Shown piece after piece: positions 33,000 to 41,925 of a DNA stretch of 54,492 nucleotides. The stretch is from Cyclobacteriaceae bacterium. GTDB lineage: Bacteria > Bacteroidota > Bacteroidia > Cytophagales > Cyclobacteriaceae. The notes under the pieces were generated by a model. That model made no database searches, was not told the DNA's origin, and was given only the letters and a program-made list of their open reading frames with translations. The number at the start of each line of letters is the position of its first letter. Position 1 is the first letter of the stretch. Both the position numbers and the translations under genes were made by a program. The stretch covers positions 1 through 54,492 of the forward strand of contig JAEUUE010000156.1 of the NCBI GenBank assembly GCA_016787605.1, in the 5' to 3' direction.

Positions 33000-34037
33000 A
33001 TGAAGACCATTCGGGTATTGCTCGCAGGATTGGGTACCGTCAACCGGGGTTGGCTGGATGTGCTGGTGTCCAAATCAAGTTCCCTTCGCGACGCCGGCGT
33101 TCAATTCGTAATCGTCGGCGTGGCGGATTCAACCGGTGTGGCGATTCATCCACGTGGCTTCCGGCCCGAAACGCTCCTGGGGTTGAAGAAGGAGGGAAAG
33201 AAAGTAAAGGCCCTCGAAGGTTTTCAGCAAGAAATGACCACGGAGAAAATGCCTGCCAGTTGTGAGGCCGAGTTGTTGATTGAGTCGACTCCGGCCAACC
33301 TGGAAACTGCGGAGCCTGGATATTCGGCCGTCAAAGCCGCCCTGGGAAAAGGAATGGCGGTGGTGTTGGCCAACAAGACCCCGCTTGTCAGGGGATTCGA
33401 TGAGCTGCGGAAGTTGTGCCGTGACCACGGTGCGCGGATGGCCTACAGCGCCACGGTGTGCGGCGGTTTGCCGGTGGTCAACGTTCTTCAACGCGACCTC
33501 CGGCTTGCACAAGTCAGGCGCATCCGGGGCATATTCAATGCTACCAGCAACTTTGTCCTGCGTGAGCTCGGGCGCGGCGGAACCCTGGAGGCCGCCGTGC
33601 GGGAGGCGCAGCGGCTGGGCGCCGCCGAGGCGGATCCATCCCATGATCTCCATGGCCACGATACGGCGAACAAGCTCTATATCATCCTGAAGTCGATCGA
33701 AGGATTTGAGGGAAGTTTTTCCGACATACGGATCACGGGAATTCAAAACGTCACCGTCCGGGACCTGGAGGCGGCACGGGAACGAGGTTCGGTAATCAAG
33801 CTGTTGGCCGAAGCGTACCGGGAAGGCGATTCGTGGCGCCTGTCAGTTGAGCCGGCTGAACTACCGGAGAAGTCTTTCCTGGGGGGTTGCGAGGGATGGG
33901 AAATGGGATTCGAAATCGAGACGGATTTGTACGAAAGGATTTGCATGAAGAACTACGAGGCGGATCCGCTGGGGACCTCGGCGGCCGTCATGCGGGATTG
34001 CCTGGATGTAGCCGGGCACCCGGAGGGAGGCCGCTAA
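33000..34037 (+). CDS. Stand-alone homoserine dehydrogenase-like protein
   Basis: 345 residues. The NAD(P)-binding motif GLGTVNRG is at the N-terminus, VVLANKTPLV follows, and the catalytic part has GIFNATSNFVLRELGRGGTLEAAVREAQRLGAAEADPSHDLHGHDTANKL, including the acidic residues and lysine of the family active site. There is no aspartokinase domain and no C-terminal ACT regulatory domain. It would reduce aspartate semialdehyde to homoserine or act on a similar substrate. Short stand-alone copies in organisms that also have fused ThrA-type enzymes are sometimes catabolic; that cannot be decided here. No threonine or methionine gene lies next to it. Confidence 0.8.
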   Translation: MKTIRVLLAGLGTVNRGWLDVLVSKSSSLRDAGVQFVIVGVADSTGVAIHPRGFRPETLLGLKKEGKKVKALEGFQQEMTTEKMPASCEAELLIESTPANLETAEPGYSAVKAALGKGMAVVLANKTPLVRGFDELRKLCRDHGARMAYSATVCGGLPVVNVLQRDLRLAQVRRIRGIFNATSNFVLRELGRGGTLEAAVREAQRLGAAEADPSHDLHGHDTANKLYIILKSIEGFEGSFSDIRITGIQNVTVRDLEAARERGSVIKLLAEAYREGDSWRLSVEPAELPEKSFLGGCEGWEMGFEIETDLYERICMKNYEADPLGTSAAVMRDCLDVAGHPEGGR

Positions 34038-34043
34038 GCTGCT

Positions 34044-34074
34044 TTTGCCAAGCAGGAATCATTCTTTATTTTAG
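34044..34074 (+). promoter_or_regulatory. Candidate Bacteroidota promoter for the MORN lipoprotein
   Basis: TTTG (34044-34047), exactly 19 bp, then TATTTTAG (34067-34074), which matches TAnnTTTG in seven of eight positions. The -7 box ends 4 bp before the ATG at 34079, so the transcript would begin at or next to the start codon. Confidence 0.5.
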
Positions 34075-34078
34075 GTTT

Positions 34079-34816
34079 ATGAACCGACAGAGCGGACTTC
34101 TGGTCGCAGCGGGGCTTGTCCTTTTTGGTTCTTTCGGGTGCTCATCCGGAGGCAAGAAAAAAGATGACAAGCCGAAAGACAACATCGTGCGCACCTATGA
34201 TCGCGAGAAGCGATTGAAGAGCGAAGTACCCATGAAAGATGGGAAGCGGCATGGGTTGGCCAGGATGTACTACCCGAGCGGAAAAGTCAATCTCGAGTTG
34301 CCCTATGTGGAAGACCAGCGTGAAGGGACATCAAAGAAATATTATGAATCCGGCCTCCTGTTTCAGGAGACGGACTATCACGATGATCAGGTTCATGGAA
34401 TCCAGAAGAAATACGACGTCACAGGCCTCATTTCTGAATCCCGGTTCGAGTTTGGAATGCCCTGCATGGGATTAAAGGAGTATGCCGGCGGAAAAGAGCG
34501 GTCAAGCTACCCGAGTATCGTCATCCGGCCGGTGGACCGGCTCCAGGTGGATGGCACCTATACCCTGGAGTTGTCGCTCACCGAAGGAGGAAGCAAGGCG
34601 ACTTTTTACCTGGGCCAACTGACTTCTTCGGGATGCCTGCATAGCGGCCTCGTTCGCCTGCCCAAGGGTCGTTCTGCCACGTCGGCGTACCAGCAATTCG
34701 CGCTTCACCCGGGTCAATTCATAATGGAAGAGCTCAACATCATCGCCGACGTGACGACGCGAAAGGGGAACAACTACATCACGCAGCGGAAGTTCCCGCT
34801 CGCCATAGAGAATTAG
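34079..34816 (+). CDS. MORN-repeat lipoprotein
   Basis: 245 residues from the ATG at 34079, where the lipoprotein leader starts (Cys21 in FGSFGCSSGG); the frame is open upstream into the previous gene without meaning. Three MORN-type repeats follow: KDGKRHGLARMYYPSGKVNLEL, DQREGTSKKYYESGLLFQETDY and DQVHGIQKKYDVTGLISES. The C-terminal 100 residues are beta-rich and unfamiliar. Such proteins are sometimes labelled YwqK-like antitoxins, but nothing here supports a toxin-antitoxin role. Its stop overlaps by 4 bp the stop of the convergent gene. Confidence 0.75.
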   Translation: MNRQSGLLVAAGLVLFGSFGCSSGGKKKDDKPKDNIVRTYDREKRLKSEVPMKDGKRHGLARMYYPSGKVNLELPYVEDQREGTSKKYYESGLLFQETDYHDDQVHGIQKKYDVTGLISESRFEFGMPCMGLKEYAGGKERSSYPSIVIRPVDRLQVDGTYTLELSLTEGGSKATFYLGQLTSSGCLHSGLVRLPKGRSATSAYQQFALHPGQFIMEELNIIADVTTRKGNNYITQRKFPLAIEN

Positions 34817-36363
34817 TTGATCATCTGTCTTCGCTGTCGCAGCTGGTATTCTCCGGGTGCAAACTCCAGGCCCCGGTCAATGATCGCCCGCGCCTTGGCT
34901 TTCTGGCCTTTCCGAAAATAGTAAGTTCCTGCCGCCGAGTAGGCCGAACCAACCAGTGACTGGGGCGCGTCGACGTCCGGATTGGAGGTCTTGAGCAATT
35001 CAAATTTCGTCTGGTAGCCTTCGCCGGCGGTGGCCTTGCCGTCGCGCATGGCCTCTTCGTAAGCCATCAGGTAGCCAACGGACATGAGGGTCAGAAACTT
35101 GTTGTTTTCCCTCAGGTTGGGGAACCGCTCCTGGTATGATTGCAGGGTGTCGAGAAGGGCTTTCGGCTTCGTCTCGTTGCGAATGGTGTTGGCCAGGGCG
35201 GCAATAAAGATGCTTCCCAACTCCGCGTTATTAGGCTGGTATTCCATCCCCTTGGCAAAGTAGTTCTTGGCAGGAGTATAAGCTCCCTGGTTGAAGTACT
35301 GCCGTCCGATTTCAAAGTGATAGTAGTATCCGATGTCCTTCTTTAGTTCAGGGTCATCGATCTGCTTCACGATGATCTCATAGCATTGGCGGTAAAGAGG
35401 CTTGTTGTTGTCGCGCGTCAGGACGGTCTCGGTAAGCATCGCAAACTCACCCTTGATCATATCGGGCGTAATCCCCAGCTTGGAAAACCGGGCGGCGCGG
35501 CCGATCAGCTCCGCGCGCTCCAGGGGTTTGGGTTGGGTGGTGGCCAGTTTTTGCACGACAAAGTGCATGAGGAGGTATTTCATCCGCAGGCTGGGATAAA
35601 ACAAGTAGGCTTTTTCACCTTGCGTCAGCGCATTGTCCAGGTCCTTGCGATCTTCGTAAAACAACGCATCATTCATGTAGTGGATGCCGACGAGTTGGGC
35701 CAGGGAAATGTCTTCGCTTTGGAAGTAGTATTTGTTGAACAGCTCTTCAATCCCTTGTGTCTGCACCTCGGTAGAGCCAATGAGTTTCTGGGCTTTGAGA
35801 TTGTCGATGAAGTTCTGCTTGTACCTCGTATCGTAAGTAAGGTACCCGAAGACCGGGGTGGTGGTTTCCACCAGGATGTTGTTTTGCCGGGGATAGGCGA
35901 CCAGGAACACGTGCGTCGGCTTTTCCTGGATGGCGTAAGGGATCTTCAGTTTTTCAAAGACCAGCGCGTAGAGCGCCGTGGCGGTCACACAATTGTAATT
36001 GCCATTCTTGAATACCTCGGCAAACCGGATAACCGGTTCGTATTTCTGCAGGAAGCCGGTGTGCACCTGGTCATAGATGGTTTTCACATATTTTTCCGGC
36101 TTTCGCTTCGGCGAAATTTCCGGCGCCAGCCGGGCCGACATTTGGTTGATACGCTCCCGGGCATTACGGACCACGCTTTCCGGGTTGGGTTCGGTAGCCA
36201 GCAACAGGTCCACGACGACGTCGCGATCGCCTTTCGTAAACCAGGCCTCAAAGGCATTCTTTTCGAATTCTGTCCGAAATTCAATGTCTTTCAGGGTAAT
36301 CAGCGTGTCGCCCTGGGCCCAGGAAACCAGGGGGCAAAAAAGGAGGAGGATCAGACGACGCAT
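34813..36363 (-). CDS. Secreted transglutaminase-like / TPR protein
   Basis: 516 residues with a signal peptide (LLFCPLVSWAQG). Residues about 95-170 show a transglutaminase-type core: NGNYNCVTATALYALVFEKLKIPY with the candidate nucleophile Cys125, then PTHVFLVAYP with His151, and an acidic residue at about 166. The rest is helical with tetratricopeptide-like repeats (YYYHFEIGRQYFNQGAYTPAKNYFAKGMEYQPNN, YYFRKGQKAKARAIIDRGLEFAPG). It may be a peptidase or cross-linking enzyme of the periplasm, or an inactive scaffold. It is transcribed toward the MORN gene and ends within it. Confidence 0.75.
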   Translation of the reverse strand: MRRLILLLFCPLVSWAQGDTLITLKDIEFRTEFEKNAFEAWFTKGDRDVVVDLLLATEPNPESVVRNARERINQMSARLAPEISPKRKPEKYVKTIYDQVHTGFLQKYEPVIRFAEVFKNGNYNCVTATALYALVFEKLKIPYAIQEKPTHVFLVAYPRQNNILVETTTPVFGYLTYDTRYKQNFIDNLKAQKLIGSTEVQTQGIEELFNKYYFQSEDISLAQLVGIHYMNDALFYEDRKDLDNALTQGEKAYLFYPSLRMKYLLMHFVVQKLATTQPKPLERAELIGRAARFSKLGITPDMIKGEFAMLTETVLTRDNNKPLYRQCYEIIVKQIDDPELKKDIGYYYHFEIGRQYFNQGAYTPAKNYFAKGMEYQPNNAELGSIFIAALANTIRNETKPKALLDTLQSYQERFPNLRENNKFLTLMSVGYLMAYEEAMRDGKATAGEGYQTKFELLKTSNPDVDAPQSLVGSAYSAAGTYYFRKGQKAKARAIIDRGLEFAPGEYQLRQRRQMIN

Positions 36364-36434
36364 AGGCGGAAAATACGAATAGAATCAGGAAATTGAAAGT
36401 TGGGGGGAGGCTTGCGCTCTCCTGATGAAGGTCA

Positions 36435-36465
36435 TTTTCTTTTCTGGTTTCCTCACTTAAGTTTG
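36435..36465 (+). promoter_or_regulatory. Candidate Bacteroidota promoter for the MgtC/DUF4010 gene
   Basis: TTTT (36435-36438), 19 bp, then TAAGTTTG (36458-36465), an exact TAnnTTTG match. The -7 box ends 10 bp before the ATG at 36476, giving a leader of at most a few bases. Confidence 0.55.
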
Positions 36466-36475
36466 TTTTCAGCCC

Positions 36476-37795
36476 ATGACTTCCGATCTCTTTATCAACC
36501 TCATTCTGGCCTTCATTTTCGGGGCCACCGTAGGCCTGGAACGTGAAAGCAGCAAAGGCTCAGGTCCGCACGTAGGCGGCATCAGAACCTTTTCCCTCAT
36601 GTCGATGAGCGGCGCCCTGGCGGGTATCTTCATTGTTCATGGATACCTGGTGCTTGGGGTCGCGGTAATCGTAGGTTTTCTCCTCCTCCTCATCAGCAAC
36701 TACATCACCGAGGGTCTGCATAGCAAAGACTTCGGTATAACCAGTGAACTTTCTGCATTGGGTACTTTCTTCCTCGGCCTGATGGTGATGCTTAATATCA
36801 TTCCCCTGCAAACGACGGTAGCCTTCCTGGTCATCCTTGTATTTATCCTCTCGCTGAAGTCCAGAACGGAAAAACTGATGGCAGGAATTTCGAAGACAGA
36901 GGTGCAGTCGTTTGTCAGTTATGCCATCATCGCCCTCGTCGCGTTGCCGGTGCTGCCCGATTACGCATACAAGGTGAAGGATCTCCCCATCGTCGAAAGC
37001 CTGCTGCGGGGACTGGGTGTCAGCCTGGTTCAATTTGACAATCTCGACCTGATCAATCCCCGGAAGATTTGGTTTGTCGTGGTGCTGATTACCGGCATTG
37101 ATGTGTTTGGTTATATCCTGAGCAGGCTGGTAGGCGACAAGAGCAGTTTTGCCCTGACCAGTTTTATGGCAGGCTTTGTATCCTCCACCTCGACCACACA
37201 GTCGCTGGCTCTCCGCAGCAAAAGCTCACGGTTTGTCAATCACCTCGTGGGTGCAGCCATCCTGGCCAACCTGGCCAGCTTTTTCCAGATCTTCCTGCTG
37301 ATCGGCCCGCTGAATGCCCCATGGCTGATGTCCATTCTTCCCAGTATCATGATCATGATCCTGGCGGCGGCCGTGCTGGCCGTTTACTACTTCAAGCGCC
37401 AGGAGCCGGATGATGGCAACGCGGCGGCTGAAGAGAAGAAAAGCGAGCAGATCTTTTCCCTGTTGCCGGCGCTGAAATTCGCGGCCTTGCTGATTGTCAT
37501 CAAGATCGTCACCAAGATATGCCTCATCCTGTTCGGTGAATCCGGATTCATCATCAGCTCCGTCCTGGCATCCTTCGCCGGCATTGATGCGATCATGGTG
37601 AACCTGGCCGACATGGCAGGCCATACCATCACTTTCAAATTTGCCTTCCTCACGTTTTTGATCATCAATGCTACCAACCTGCTGAGTAAATCGGGATATT
37701 CCTACCTGCAGGGCGACCGGCGCTTTGCCTTGCGCTTCCTCATGGCCATGCTTATCGTCATCGGAGCGAGCGCTACCGGTTTGCTGTTCTTCTGA
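36476..37795 (+). CDS. MgtC/SapB-DUF4010 membrane protein
   Basis: 439 residues, almost wholly hydrophobic, with about eleven to twelve helices. The first part is MgtC-like (FIFGATVGLERESSKGSGPHVGGIRTFSLMSMSGALAGIF); the second is the DUF4010 domain (SFALTSFMAGFVSSTSTTQSLALRSKSS and the end GDRRFALRFLMAMLIVIG). MgtC proteins in pathogens affect magnesium stress and ATP synthase; these long fusions are uncharacterised and may transport an ion. It stands alone with a good promoter and is convergent, 14 bp away, with a BLUF gene. Confidence 0.85.
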   Translation: MTSDLFINLILAFIFGATVGLERESSKGSGPHVGGIRTFSLMSMSGALAGIFIVHGYLVLGVAVIVGFLLLLISNYITEGLHSKDFGITSELSALGTFFLGLMVMLNIIPLQTTVAFLVILVFILSLKSRTEKLMAGISKTEVQSFVSYAIIALVALPVLPDYAYKVKDLPIVESLLRGLGVSLVQFDNLDLINPRKIWFVVVLITGIDVFGYILSRLVGDKSSFALTSFMAGFVSSTSTTQSLALRSKSSRFVNHLVGAAILANLASFFQIFLLIGPLNAPWLMSILPSIMIMILAAAVLAVYYFKRQEPDDGNAAAEEKKSEQIFSLLPALKFAALLIVIKIVTKICLILFGESGFIISSVLASFAGIDAIMVNLADMAGHTITFKFAFLTFLIINATNLLSKSGYSYLQGDRRFALRFLMAMLIVIGASATGLLFF

Positions 37796-37809
37796 TTGGG
37801 CTGGCAGAA

Positions 37810-38253
37810 TCAGATATCGGCGAACTCAACCATGTTCTTGTTGTAGAACAGTTTCAGGAAGACCAGCAGGACATTGCTTTCTTCGTTAATTCGCTTTCGG
37901 GCAAAGAAGTGGTCGATGTCCCGAAAGCCGCTGAGGTGAATCGCTTCCTGTTCAGTAAGCCGGCGGAAACCCATGGACCAGTCCTTGAAAATTCTCGTTG
38001 GTGACTCACCCTCCATGATCACCGCGACCCGTTGGTGGCGCGGGTCGGCCGAAATGCGTTCAAAAAGCTGGAGCACGGCCTCCCGGTTTCCCTCCAGTAC
38101 CTGGATAAACTTTCCCTGGATGTAGAGAAGCATGCCCGTAATCTCATTCCTGCGGTTAAACTCCCGGCATTCCTTTAACAGGGAAATCAGGTCGGACTCG
38201 CCGAAAGGATTGGTCGCGTGGCTCGTATACACCAGGTGATACATGGATTCCAA
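37810..38253 (-). CDS. BLUF-domain blue-light sensor
   Basis: 147 residues (ATG at 38253; a second ATG at 38244 is possible). The flavin-binding and signalling residues of BLUF photoreceptors are all present at the right spacing when aligned with AppA: Tyr9, Asn33, Gln51, Trp92 and Met94 (in LVYTS, EFNRR, FIQVLEG and KDWSMGF). The domain fills about residues 4-100; the short C-terminal part (RINEESNVLLVFLKLFYNKN) is probably the capping helices. No output domain is fused, so it must signal through a partner. Adjacent genes give no clue to which. Confidence 0.92.
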   Translation of the reverse strand: MESMYHLVYTSHATNPFGESDLISLLKECREFNRRNEITGMLLYIQGKFIQVLEGNREAVLQLFERISADPRHQRVAVIMEGESPTRIFKDWSMGFRRLTEQEAIHLSGFRDIDHFFARKRINEESNVLLVFLKLFYNKNMVEFADI

Positions 38254-38348
38254 TTTAATTTATTGCCCCGGCATGTAAAAGGGGAAGAAACAGGGCAGGT
38301 TATCCTGGGACGGGACTTTGTATCTTAGAAGTCGGGTCCACGATGGCC

Positions 38349-39452
38349 ATGAAAATTCTTGTATCCACCGATAAATTCAAGGGAACGCTATCCGCCGCGG
38401 AGGCGGGTGAGGCGATAGCCCGTGGCCTTCGGCGATCCAACAGATCAACCGAGGTTAGACTGCATCCCCTTGCCGACGGGGGCGACGGAACGCTGGAATG
38501 TTTCCTGGCGGGCGGGGCAGCCCGGATCGAGTGCCGCGTCCATGATCCGCTCATGAGACCTGTGCAGGCCAGCTACGCCCTGCTTCCCGACGGATTAACC
38601 GCCTGTATTGAGATGGCAAAGGCCAGCGGTTTGGTGCTTCTGCGAAAGGAGGAACTCAACCCCTTGCGGACGACTTCGCTGGGTACCGGAGAGCTTATCC
38701 GGGATGCGATTTCGCGGGGCGTGCGACACGTCCTGCTCGGCATCGGGGGCAGCGCCACCAATGACGGCGGAGCGGGAATGATGGCAGCGCTGGGAGCCCG
38801 GTTCCTGGACAAGGCTGGTGACGACATGTTTCCCTGCGGGGGTTCATTAAGTCGCATGGCGGAAGTGGATGAGAGGAATTTACTTCCGGAGCTGCAAGCG
38901 ACTACCTTCACCGCTTTGTGTGATGTAACGAATCCGTTTTACGGCGAACATGGCGCCGCCCGGGTGTACGCTCCTCAAAAAGGAGCAAGCGAGGACGATG
39001 TGCGTGTGCTGGATGCGGGACTTCAGCACCTGGCCTCGTGGATCTTGAGGACGAAGGGAATCGATCTTCAACGGGTGCCGGGCGCCGGTGCAGGCGGTGG
39101 CCTTGCAGGAGGCGCCGTAGCGTGGCTCGGGGCGAAATTGCGTTCAGGTATTGATACCGTCATGGAACAAACCCACTATGATCGCGCCCTGCAGTGGGCC
39201 GACATCGTCGTCACCGGGGAAGGCAAAGTCGACAGCCAGTCGGTCAGTGGCAAAGTGGTGGCCGGTGTATTACGACGAGTGAGCCAGGCAGGAAAAAGAG
39301 CGATCATTATCTGCGGCGATGCGGAACCTGGAATAACCTGGCCGGACGTGCCCATTTATTCAATGGTTTCCTTCGCCGGATCTGCCCGGAGCCTGAGCCG
39401 GCCGGCGGAATGCCTGGAAGACGTTGCCGCCTCCGTGGCGCTGCCCGGGTAG
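38349..39452 (+). CDS. Glycerate 2-kinase (GarK/GlxK family)
   Basis: 367 residues from the ATG at 38349; an in-frame ATG two codons earlier is also possible. Family motifs are clear: KILVSTDKFKGTLSAAEAGEAIARGL, LADGGDGTLECF, GIGGSATNDGGAGMMAALGARFLD, ALCDVTNPFYGEHGAARVYAPQKGA and VVTGEGKVDSQSVSGKV. It should phosphorylate glycerate to 2-phosphoglycerate, feeding glycolysis below the triose step. It stands between the BLUF gene and a membrane permease with no related pathway genes at hand. Confidence 0.92.
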   Translation: MKILVSTDKFKGTLSAAEAGEAIARGLRRSNRSTEVRLHPLADGGDGTLECFLAGGAARIECRVHDPLMRPVQASYALLPDGLTACIEMAKASGLVLLRKEELNPLRTTSLGTGELIRDAISRGVRHVLLGIGGSATNDGGAGMMAALGARFLDKAGDDMFPCGGSLSRMAEVDERNLLPELQATTFTALCDVTNPFYGEHGAARVYAPQKGASEDDVRVLDAGLQHLASWILRTKGIDLQRVPGAGAGGGLAGGAVAWLGAKLRSGIDTVMEQTHYDRALQWADIVVTGEGKVDSQSVSGKVVAGVLRRVSQAGKRAIIICGDAEPGITWPDVPIYSMVSFAGSARSLSRPAECLEDVAASVALPG

Positions 39453-39542
39453 CGTTCGCATCCCCCCTTTTGTAGTAATTTCCTGGTCACCAGTGTAACG
39501 TCCGACGAGGGCCACCGTTCTTACTTCTTTAACCCACTCCCT

Positions 39543-41924
39543 ATGATGAGAAATTACTTCCTGCTGACCGTGCGCAACCTGGTTCGCAATCCGGCCCCGT
39601 ATTTTATAAATCTCATCGGGATGAGTATTGCTCTGGCCTGCTGCATAACCGCCTATGTCAACTACGAGTTTAATGTTGGGTTTGATAAAGGGCAAAAGCA
39701 GGCCTCCCAACTTTATCGCATCGGCTTTGTGAATCGATCGGAGGAAAAGGACACTCCGTACGGGGTTGCGCCCATGCCTATGGGAGCCCTGTTGCGCGAA
39801 AATTCTTTGTTGGTAGACGCGGTGATTCGCTACATCAGCAAGACCGCGCAGTTCAGGATCGGTGACGAAGTTTTCGAAACGGAGTTTGTTTATGCGGACC
39901 CGGACTTTACAAGGTTATTCACCATGGAGCGTTTGTTTGGAACGCTCTCTCTGGAGAGCAAATCCAATGTCATCATTAGCGACAGGCTGGCGATTACCTA
40001 TTTCGGGACGGTTGATGCGGTGGGAAAACCGCTTACCCAGTTGGTATCCGGAAAGCCCCGGGAATTCATCGTGGGGGGAGTCTATCGGGCTTTTCCCTCC
40101 AATTCAAGCTTTAGATTTGACTTAATCTCCACCTTCGATAATTATTTCACGGACCCATCCCAGAAGTCATTCCTGGAGAACGATTGGACGAAATGGTCGA
40201 CCATCTTCCTGCATGTCAAGGATCCGCTCTCGATACGTGGCATCGAGGAGGGGTTGCAGCAATACGTGATTACGCAGAACGAGGCAAGACCTGACCTGAA
40301 GGCCAGTGAGTTCTTCGTCGAGCCCTTTATTGGCATGGCCCATCGTGCGGTTAAGGACAGGAATCAGGGTCATTGGTTCAACCGTCCCATGCCCCCGGCC
40401 GGGGTGCTGGCCCCATTTCTCATGGCAGGATTCCTGTTGTTGGTCGCCTGTTTCAACTTTAACAACAATTCTATTGCCCTGGCAGGAAAACGATTGAAGG
40501 AGATCGGCATACGGAAAGTCGTCGGCGGTCTGCGGCGGGAATTAATGTTTCAGTTCTTGGCCGAAACGCTGATTTTTTGCTTCCTGGCGCTCGGTGTAGG
40601 CCTCTTCTTGTCCGATTATTTTGTGGCCGGCTGGAGTTCCTTGTGGCCGGGCATTTCACTGAAGGTTACCTACTTCGACAACCTCCCTTTCTTTTCGGCG
40701 TTGCTTGGATTGATCCTGATAACGGCACTGCTGGCCGGCGGGTACCCTGCGTTCTACCTGTCTTCCTTCCGGCCCATCCAGGTGCTTCGCGACCGGGCCA
40801 CCCTGGGCGGTATGAATTGGCTCACGAAAAGCATGCTTGTTGTTCAATTCAGTATTTCGCTGGCGGCATTGATTTTCGCGATTGCCTTTTATTTCAACTC
40901 GCGATACCAGCGGTCGTTTGACCTGGGCTATGCTTACCGGTCGGTTATCCAGGTCCCTGTCTCCGACGGGGAGCAATTCGCGCGACTGCGCGATGCGCTA
41001 CAGGCCAACCCTTCGGTTAGCGCACTGGGCGGTTCCGCTCATCATATTTATAGCGGCTCCTCAAAAACTTCCGTTCGGCTGACCGCGGGGGACGATCGGG
41101 AAGTGGATCTCCTTGATGTGGGTGAGAACTATTTCCAGGCGCTCGACATCCGCGTACTCTACGGCCGCGGCTTTGAAAAAGACAAGGCCTCCGATTTTCG
41201 TGAAGCGATAGTCGTCAACGAGGAGTTTGTCCGGAAATTCCAGTTGACCAACCCGGTAGGCACTCGTGTGATGCTGGGTGATACCTTGCAGACTTTCATC
41301 GTCGGGGTGGTGAAGGATGTTTATCTTGCGGCGCTTTTTCAGCCGATTTCAGCAGTGGTATTCCGTTATGTGCCGGAAAGCGAATATCGTTACCTGGTGG
41401 CATCGACAAATTCCAGCAACCTGGATGCCTTGAATGAACAAATCAAGGTGAGCTGGAAGAAGTTGTTTCCCAATGCCTTGTATCCCGGCCGGAAAATGGA
41501 AGAACGTATGGTGATGGCCATGGATCACTTCGACAGCGTGGTGATCATCTATACCTTCCTTGGATTGGTGGCCATCATTATGTCGGTATCAGGGCTTTTC
41601 GGGTTGGTGTCGTTGAATTTGCAGAAGCGAACCAAGGAATTAGGTATCCGAAAAATCCTGGGTGCCCCTGGACGCCATATTCTGTTGCAGGCTTCGCGTA
41701 TTTTTCTGGTTATCATGATCTTCTCATGCCTGATCGGCGGGCTGGCCGGCTCCTTCATGGTCAATGCGCTTATGGATAGCGTTTGGGAATACTATGTGGC
41801 CATCGATTTCAACGTAATTTTCCTCGCTATCCTGATCATATTCCTCGTGGCTTCTGTAACCATTTCATCACTCCTTCGGCGGGTGGCTGTTGCCAACCCG
41901 GTTGAATCGTTGAGACACGAGTAA
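39543..41924 (+). CDS. FtsX-type ABC transporter permease (MacB-like)
   Basis: 793 residues. Typical Bacteroidota permease: an N-terminal helix (NPAPYFINLIGMSIALACCITAYV), a periplasmic domain of about 230 residues, then an FtsX block (LAPFLMAGFLLLVACFNFNNNSIALAGKRLKEIGIRKVVGG), a second periplasmic domain, and a final FtsX block (LVSLNLQKRTKELGIRKILGA, ending VANPVESLRHE). The duplicated RxKEIGIRK/RTKELGIRK elements mark the contact with an ATPase. No ATPase gene is nearby. Such proteins work in lipoprotein, peptide or antibiotic-peptide transport; the substrate is unknown. Its stop is 1 bp from that of the convergent AsmA-like gene. Confidence 0.9.
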   Translation: MMRNYFLLTVRNLVRNPAPYFINLIGMSIALACCITAYVNYEFNVGFDKGQKQASQLYRIGFVNRSEEKDTPYGVAPMPMGALLRENSLLVDAVIRYISKTAQFRIGDEVFETEFVYADPDFTRLFTMERLFGTLSLESKSNVIISDRLAITYFGTVDAVGKPLTQLVSGKPREFIVGGVYRAFPSNSSFRFDLISTFDNYFTDPSQKSFLENDWTKWSTIFLHVKDPLSIRGIEEGLQQYVITQNEARPDLKASEFFVEPFIGMAHRAVKDRNQGHWFNRPMPPAGVLAPFLMAGFLLLVACFNFNNNSIALAGKRLKEIGIRKVVGGLRRELMFQFLAETLIFCFLALGVGLFLSDYFVAGWSSLWPGISLKVTYFDNLPFFSALLGLILITALLAGGYPAFYLSSFRPIQVLRDRATLGGMNWLTKSMLVVQFSISLAALIFAIAFYFNSRYQRSFDLGYAYRSVIQVPVSDGEQFARLRDALQANPSVSALGGSAHHIYSGSSKTSVRLTAGDDREVDLLDVGENYFQALDIRVLYGRGFEKDKASDFREAIVVNEEFVRKFQLTNPVGTRVMLGDTLQTFIVGVVKDVYLAALFQPISAVVFRYVPESEYRYLVASTNSSNLDALNEQIKVSWKKLFPNALYPGRKMEERMVMAMDHFDSVVIIYTFLGLVAIIMSVSGLFGLVSLNLQKRTKELGIRKILGAPGRHILLQASRIFLVIMIFSCLIGGLAGSFMVNALMDSVWEYYVAIDFNVIFLAILIIFLVASVTISSLLRRVAVANPVESLRHE

Positions 41925-41925
41925 G

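Noticed and set aside
34079-34816. Label as antitoxin because of MORN/YwqK-like repeats
   Set aside because: No toxin gene is adjacent in operon, and the protein is a lipoprotein outside the cytoplasm.
39543-41924. Fusion of two permease genes
   Set aside because: Two FtsX blocks in one chain of about 800 residues are normal for this Bacteroidota family.
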